This document shows positions 4,941 to 5,187 of a stretch of 5,187 nucleotides of DNA, one piece after another. Each line of letters opens with the position of its first letter. Position 1 is the first letter of the stretch. Under the pieces are notes generated by a model. That model saw only the letters and a list, made by a program, of their open reading frames with translations, ran no database searches and was not told where the DNA came from. Origin of the DNA: Cyclobacteriaceae bacterium (GTDB lineage Bacteria > Bacteroidota > Bacteroidia > Cytophagales > Cyclobacteriaceae); NCBI GenBank assembly GCA_025358195.1, contig JANYKP010000052.1, positions 1-5,187 on the forward strand, in the 5' to 3' direction. Both the position numbers and the translations under genes were made by a program.

Positions 4941-5187
4941 CTAAAATAAACTTTGCCTAGGTCCAGTAGCACAACGGTGCGGCTGGAAATACCACGTATT
5001 TTGCATGGCGGCCTTCAGCGTCCCGTGCATATTTTCAATCGTCTCAGGAGTGTACTGACTTTTATGGCACAGCCAGGATTCTTTGCTCCTGGTATAATCG
5101 GCATCACTCACGCTAATGGTTACTGTGAGAAAGCTTTTATCAACGCTGGCCAGTTGCATGGCCGCTTCTTTGGGGATCTTATCGGCG
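4941..5187 (-). CDS. C-terminal part of a probable PIG-L family deacetylase (partial)
   Basis: An open frame enters from the right edge and ends at TAG 4943-4941; 81 codons are visible and the start lies outside the window. The visible part includes LTVTISVSDADYTRSKESWL, then CHKSQYTPETIENMHGTL and a C terminus with TWYFQP...SLF. A strand of alternating hydrophobic residues followed by K..WLCHKSQYTPE resembles the C-terminal portion of PIG-L/LmbE-like N-acetylglucosaminyl deacetylases, where a 'VDVS.Y...K..AL.CHRSQ' segment follows the metal-binding core. The diagnostic N-terminal metal motif (PHPDD-type) is not in the window, so the family call rests on this C-terminal pattern only. Base composition is closer to the thiolase and truA than to the AT-rich middle, so this may be backbone on the far side of the accessory region. 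Confidence 0.55.
   Translation of the reverse strand, partial: ADKIPKEAAMQLASVDKSFLTVTISVSDADYTRSKESWLCHKSQYTPETIENMHGTLKAAMQNTWYFQPHRCATGPRQSLF

Noticed and set aside
1..5187. CRISPR array, tRNA or rRNA genes
   Set aside because: No regularly spaced direct repeats and no tRNA or rRNA signature were seen on either strand.

Overview
The window looks like chromosomal DNA of a Bacteroidota bacterium (Cytophagia- or Chitinophagia-like). This is inferred from three things: start codons without Shine-Dalgarno sequences, short palindromic intergenic repeats of the kinds common in that phylum, and the flavour of the accessory proteins (a secreted serine hydrolase, an S41-peptidase remnant and a PIG-L-type fragment). 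No rRNA, tRNA, CRISPR array, integrase or transposase gene is visible.

Left part (about 1-2150, minus strand, more GC-rich): two intact housekeeping or catabolic genes. A PaaJ/PcaF-type acyl-CoA thiolase comes first in transcription order. About 190 bases further on comes truA, the tRNA pseudouridine(38-40) synthase. The gap between them is largely a long imperfect inverted repeat built from GCAGTAG-like heptads. That repeat ends only a few bases before the truA start, so it forms the truA leader.

Middle part (about 2190-4300, mostly plus strand, visibly AT-rich): a patchwork accessory region. It begins with a palindromic REP-like cluster lying just upstream of the thiolase. A stretch of about 300 bases without a recognisable gene follows. 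Next is an intact secreted or periplasmic serine hydrolase of the beta-lactamase/class C PBP fold with altered second and third active-site motifs. Then comes a broken S41-family peptidase: a signal-peptide stub in one frame, the N-terminal domain in another, and no protease domain. The remnant ends abruptly in a GC-rich patch with three consecutive hairpins and a 34-codon open frame.

Right part (about 4300-5187): a compact two-gene operon, a DUF433 antitoxin-like protein followed 7 bases later by a DUF5615 PIN-like toxin candidate. Converging on it is the C-terminal end of a probable PIG-L family deacetylase that enters from the right edge.

The genes do not form one pathway. The picture is a conserved chromosomal backbone beside a variable locus that has taken up and lost foreign genes, with a toxin-antitoxin pair that may help retain it. 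I found no convincing new multi-gene system. The points most worth checking are the REP-like cluster, the hairpin patch next to the S41 remnant, and the altered catalytic motifs in the serine hydrolase and the PIN-like protein.
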